Source: Epiperipatus broadwayi | Taxonomy: Eukaryota; Onychophora; Udeonychophora; Euonychophora; Peripatidae | DNA: 64,000 nucleotides | NCBI GenBank assembly: GCA_028023455.1 | Contig: JAQFVV010000021.1 | Span: 1,240,001-1,304,000, forward strand | Reading direction: 5' to 3' | Shown here: one piece after another, positions 60,391 through 64,000 of the stretch | How the letters are laid out: the number at the start of each line of letters is the position of its first letter | How positions within the stretch are numbered: position 1 is the stretch's first letter | Made by a program: the position numbers and the translations under genes | Notes under the pieces: generated by a model | Seen by the model: only the letters and a program-made list of their open reading frames with translations | What the model was told of the DNA's origin: nothing | The model's database searches: none

Positions 60391-60480
60391 CACATGTATG
60401 TGATCGTGTGTATCGGTCACTTGAGATAGAATGGATGACTAATATAGAGTGAAAATTCAAAATTTAAATCCTTTTATTTA

Positions 60481-61444
60481 CGAGAGTAAACATTCAGTAT
60501 ATTGAATGAATAGGTAATTATTAATATAATAATACTATTCTAGTAATCTAAAATGTGCAGAACTGTATTTCTTCCAAAGGAGTCTATTATTCTATCAATA
60601 CATTAAACAAGATATGGTTGTATTCTGATTACGGAGACTATCTCTCCAATACTGCTCTACAACGTTCCTAGTTATAGTTTCACTATGGGGTTTGCTATTT
60701 TACCATCACTTTAAACCATGCAATGTTATTTTCTTACTGTAATTTACCACGTTACCTTAATATAATATATATACATAATATATTTATAACATTATCTGAG
60801 TTCATCCATGCATGATTTATGTATTATTTTATAGATGTTTTAATGGGGTTCCGCTGATCATTAGCTGGGAAATGAATGATATAAAAAACCATTGTAGAAG
60901 TGCTGTAATCATTGATATAAAACAAGATTAAAGATTCAATTAATGGAAAACAAGAATAGAAAATTTAAAAAATAATATCAGAAGCTATTTAGTCTAATAG
61001 GTTTTTAAAAATAATGTGTGTATATATATATATATAAAAAGCTAAATTAAAAATTAAAAATTATTTTCAAATCTGACAAAGCTGATAGTTTGTATAAATT
61101 ACCAATCTTATTTTAGAAAGATTAACCAATCATCTTCTAACTTATTATGATAAATTAGTACTTCCATCTTAACTGATTTCTTATCAAAACTTGTAAGTAA
61201 TTCATTAATTAAAATTACATATGTTCAAAAGACGTATATCATATAATAGCATTTAATTCACTTTTTACAGTGCACTAAATTTTATTTATTCCTTGGTAAT
61301 ATTTCTTTCAATTAACCTACAGTCTTTATCAGAGCTACAGTATTCAAATATATATGACAACACAATTAATATTTTTAATATACAATTATATATAGTTAAA
61401 TATACACTAGATTAACACCCAACACTGATTTATTAAGTAAATAA
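60481..61444. other. AT-rich non-coding stretch
   Basis: A TA microsatellite lies at 61019-61036. No gene was recognised. Confidence 0.45.
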
Positions 61445-61613
61445 AATACTAAGCTACTAAACATCATATAATCACCATTTTCTAAACTTGCTCATAACTG
61501 TTATTAAAACAGGAAAAACTCTCCATGCAGCAGTGCCACTCAGTGCAAGTCAGAGTAATCAATGAATGATAGAAGGCTTGTGCATAAAATCCCCATTTAG
61601 TGCCAACTCATCA

Positions 61614-61662
61614 TTTATTTCCAGACTAGTTTCTGGCTTGTGGCCTTCATCAGTGAGGAGCC
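61614..61662 (-). ncRNA. hammerhead ribozyme motif, intact core (family B, B5)
   Basis: On the minus strand GCTCCTCA is followed by intact CTGATGA. Stem II is GGC/GCC around loop CACAA (with the family's A·A at the first pair), then GAA, ACTAGT and C17. Stem I closure (TGGAA) is weaker than the TGGGG of other copies. Confidence 0.82.
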
Positions 61663-62183
61663 TTAGATCTGAGAGCACTGCACTTAGATCTTAGGATTGA
61701 TGCAACCCTCCACCACCCACTTTTTATCTCTACTTAAGTACAAAACTATGAGTTATAAATTGAAAACACTTTAATATTTTCAATCCAAGCCCATCAGCTT
61801 ATGTAGTCATATAGGTCTGAAGTCAGTTCAGTACCCATACATTTTGGTGTCTTTGGTTCTTTAATAACCATAGCCACCATTATCACATTAAACATGATTG
61901 GTTTTAATAACAGTTATGAGAAAGCATAAGAAATGGTGATCATGTGATGTTTAGTGGTTTAATACCAATCCTCTTAATAGAATAGTGGTGGCTATGGTTA
62001 TTAAAGAACCAAAGATATCAAAATGTATGGGTACTGAACTGACCTCAGACATATATGACTATATAAGCTAATGAGATTGTGTTTTCCAATTTTATTCTCA
62101 TAGTTTTATAAGTAGAGATAAAAGGTGGCTGCTGGAGGGTTATATTAGATCCTAAACTCTAGGTGCAGTGCTGTCAGATCCAA

Positions 62184-62232
62184 GGCTCCTCACTGATGAA
62201 GGCCACAAGCCAGAATCTAGTCTGGGGATATT
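62184..62232 (+). ncRNA. hammerhead ribozyme motif (family B, B6), one change after GAA
   Basis: CTCCTCA, intact CTGATGA, stem II GGC/GCC, GAA, then TCTAGT (consensus ACTAGT), C17 and TGGGG pairing with CCTCA through one G·U. Position 15.1 is T instead of A, which would disrupt the A-U pair next to the cleavage site. Confidence 0.78.
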
Positions 62233-62342
62233 GGATGAATAGGCACTAGATGGGGATTTTATGTACAAACCTTCTGGCATCAATTGATTACTCTTGATTG
62301 CACTGAGTAGCACTACTGTATGGAGAATTTTTCCTGTTTTAA

Positions 62343-62874
62343 ATGAATACTCTCAATCCAAAGCACAAGATAGAACTTTTTTAAAAAAAATAATAGACTG
62401 CCATATCTCTTTTTATCTAAATTCATTTACATAGGCAAATGAGGGTATTTTATTTACTTAATAAACCAGTGTTGTCATACTAATGTAGTGTATTATATAA
62501 TATTAGCCATTGGGAAAAGTTTATATTTACATATAGTTAAATATGCAATACATAATATATAATATTCTATATAACTACAAAATAAATTATATATAGTACA
62601 ATTACATTTTAATAAACCCAATAAATATACTATATAAATTTGTTAACAACTTTATTAATATTAACTTTATTCTTTTTATCTAAATCTTAATATATAATAC
62701 TATAATGTATATATTTTAATTTTTAACCATTTATTTATTATTATATTAAATTATTTTTATTATTTTAACTAATTTTTTATATTTTTATTTATGCACTAGT
62801 TAATTAATTTAATAATAAATAAATTATTAAAAATTATATAAATATATACAGTAACTTTTGAGTTTGTTTAAAAA
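62343..62874. other. extremely AT-rich stretch
   Basis: Almost only A and T between 62480 and 62860. There is nothing recognisable beyond a short family F-like start (AAATGAATACTCTCAATCC) at 62341. Confidence 0.45.
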
Positions 62875-63000
62875 CCCTTTTTAATAACAGTAGCAAAATT
62901 CTCCACACAGTAGTGCCACCCAGTGTAAGATTTACTAATAAATGAATTAAACAAGGTTTGTGCATAATGTCATTATGTAGTGCCTACTCATCTCATATGT

Positions 63001-63042
63001 CCAGACTATTTTCGAGCTTGTGGCTTTCATCAGTGGGGGTGT
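63001..63042 (-). ncRNA. hammerhead ribozyme motif (family B, B7)
   Basis: On the minus strand CTGATGA is intact. Stem II AGC/GCT replaces the GGC/GCC of other B copies (a compensated pair change). Then come GAA, AATAGT (one change from ACTAGT) and C17. TGGACA and CCCCCA give a partial stem I. Confidence 0.75.
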
Positions 63043-63380
63043 TGGGTCTTGGATCTGAAAACACTGCACTGGATCTTAGGTTCTGATGCAACCATCCAGA
63101 AGGCACCTTCTATCTATTTAGTTAACTATGAAGCTAAAAACCGAAGATAAAAACACAGTAATGTTTTCAATCCAAACTCAATCATTTGGATAGTCATATA
63201 AATTTGAACCCATATTGGTGTCCTCCATTTTTCAAAAATCACAGTCATATGCCATGGGATTGAAAACATTATTGTCTTTTCATTTTGGGCTCCTAGATTT
63301 ATAGTTAACTAAATAGATAAAAGATGGCTTCTGGAGGGTTGCATTAGATCCTAAGATCTGGGTACAGTGCTTTCAGATCC

Positions 63381-63430
63381 AAGGCATTTCACTGATGAAA
63401 GCCATAGGTAAAAACTAGTTTAGGATATTG
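63381..63430 (+). ncRNA. hammerhead ribozyme motif, decayed (family B, B8)
   Basis: CTGATGA is intact, but stem II (AAGCCATAGGT) no longer closes well and GAA has become AAA before ACTAGT. It is a relic. Confidence 0.65.
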
Positions 63431-63866
63431 GATGAATAGGCACTAGATAAATATTTTATGCATAAAAGTTCCTGCATTCCTTGATTACTAACATTTTTAG
63501 TAAGTGGCACTGCTGTATGGAAAGTTTTAGCTACTGTTATTAACTTCTTGTGTATGTGTTGGAAACAGTTATCATGTGTTGTTCTGACAGAGAGCTCTTT
63601 TAACATCATAATGCATCATCATCAATCTTCTATGTAGAATTGCCACACTAATAAAAAAATGCCTCATCAAACAAATTTGAGATTTTGAAAACAAATGTAT
63701 AACATTGGGAAAAAAAAGATAAAAAACAGTTTCTAAATAACATATATAATATCTTATAAAAACACTTCTATTTGATATAATATGCCAAAAACCAAAAAAT
63801 ATTTATTTTCTTCAAATCAAAATTTAGGCTGTTGTAGATAACATAAAAGAAAACTGTGGGTTATCT

Positions 63867-63921
63867 ATAAATTAATTAATTCAATCACTAATTTAAAGAG
63901 TGATTGATTTAATTAATTTAT
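63867..63921. repeat. hairpin of two 22-bp arms
   Basis: ATAAATTAATTAATTCAATCAC (in two blocks, 63867-63888) is the reverse complement, with one mismatch, of 63900-63921, around an 11-base loop. It has no flanking T-run and matches no family. It is probably a simple inverted repeat. Confidence 0.7.
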
Positions 63922-64000
63922 GATTGTACTGTGCTTTTCCTGCAAGTTTCATATAACAATGCAAATTGTGGTTAAGAAAAAAATAATAATTTTTAGTGCA

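Larger units (their letters stand above)
59965..60480. mobile_element. family D foldback (D4) with an RTE fragment in its centre
   Basis: The left arm (59965-60110) has GAATTTGAATTTAGG.., CTGATACACATTATCACAC and a decayed minus-strand hammerhead (60051-60110, core AATGATGA). The right arm (60350-60480) has the 3' half of a plus-strand hammerhead (GCATGAAATACGTATATTGG), TTTCTCACATGTATGTGATC and a terminal AAATCCTTTTATTTAC. The RTE fragment at 60112-60345 replaces the centre, with its TGATGATG-type tail joined to the GATCATCATT of the left ribozyme. Confidence 0.8.
61445..62342. mobile_element. family B complete head-to-head palindrome (about 0.9 kb)
   Basis: The left unit (minus, about 61498-61910) and right unit (plus, about 61925-62342) are inverted copies. 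They share outer ends CAGGAAAAACTCTCCAT/TGGAGAATTTTTCCTG and inner CATAGCCACCATTAT/AATAGTGGTGGCTATGG. Each carries a hammerhead core (61614-61662 minus, 62184-62232 plus). A third fragment of the inner region (61445-61497) precedes the left unit, as if a further copy had been cut off. No ORF is present. Confidence 0.88.
62875..63535. mobile_element. family B head-to-head palindrome, older copy
   Basis: The left unit (minus, 62878-63235) and right unit (plus, 63240-63535) are inverted copies, with outer ends CTCCACACAGTAGTGCCACC / GTGGCACTGCTGTATGGA. Hammerhead cores lie at 63001-63042 (minus; intact CTGATGA, stem II AGC/GCT with loop CACAA, GAA, then AATAGT C) and 63381-63430 (plus; CTGATGA intact, stem II and GAA decayed). 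It is more diverged than the palindrome at 61445. Confidence 0.84.

Overview
The window looks like AT-rich, intergenic or intronic DNA from an invertebrate animal nucleus. The reasons are its very low GC, strong CpG depletion with CpG-to-TpG/CpA decay inside repeats, abundant (TA)n microsatellites, tRNA-derived SINEs with target-site duplications, RTE-type LINEs, a Penelope-like element (PLE) fragment, and no bacterial gene organisation. I could not name the phylum. I found no host protein-coding exon, rRNA or functional tRNA that I can support. The only recognisable proteins are remnants of transposable elements.

Main result: the window is packed with copies of at least four related families of small non-autonomous elements, each built around a type-I hammerhead ribozyme (HHR) motif. 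The families keep the catalytic core (CTGATGA, then stem II, then GAA) and a very short stem III that is a self-complementary palindrome. That palindrome differs between families but keeps its symmetry: ATGCAT, ATACGTAT, ACTAGT and ACCGGT. Stem I and stem II show compensatory changes. Several copies are direct tandem duplications with a period of about 350-410 bp, one HHR per unit (12857/13205, 19791/20155, 43131/43497, 45783/46189). This is the genomic signature of retrozymes. Many others are head-to-head foldbacks with one HHR per arm. A PLE remnant carrying the end of a GIY-YIG endonuclease (27924-28607) has the same head-to-head topology, which suggests a possible mobilising partner.

Layout. 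1-7 kb: microsatellite, a SINE with perfect TSDs, family D foldback, an inverted SINE, an RTE 3' fragment. 7-12 kb: mostly plain AT-rich DNA with one SINE. 12.4-14 kb: a dense HHR cluster (families D', C, B). 14-25 kb: mostly plain, with one D' tandem at 19.8 kb. 25.4 kb: C-like foldback. 27.9-28.6 kb: PLE palindrome. 30.4-34.2 kb: family E palindromes and a nearly full-length RTE LINE on the minus strand (about 990 codons of endonuclease plus reverse transcriptase, with two stops and two frameshifts). 34.5-49 kb: the richest stretch, with tandem tRNA-like units (family G), family F, a long (AAT)n tract and HHR families B, C, D and D'. 50-52 kb: a decayed mariner transposase, a SINE and a 12-bp minisatellite. 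52-58 kb: mostly plain. 58.3-60.5 kb: RTE fragments, one inside a family D element. 61.4-63.6 kb: two successive head-to-head family B palindromes with HHRs.

Nothing here forms an operon or pathway. The relationships are those of parasites: RTE probably supplies the machinery for the poly(A)-tailed SINEs, and PLE-type machinery may have mobilised the HHR elements. Both links are inference.
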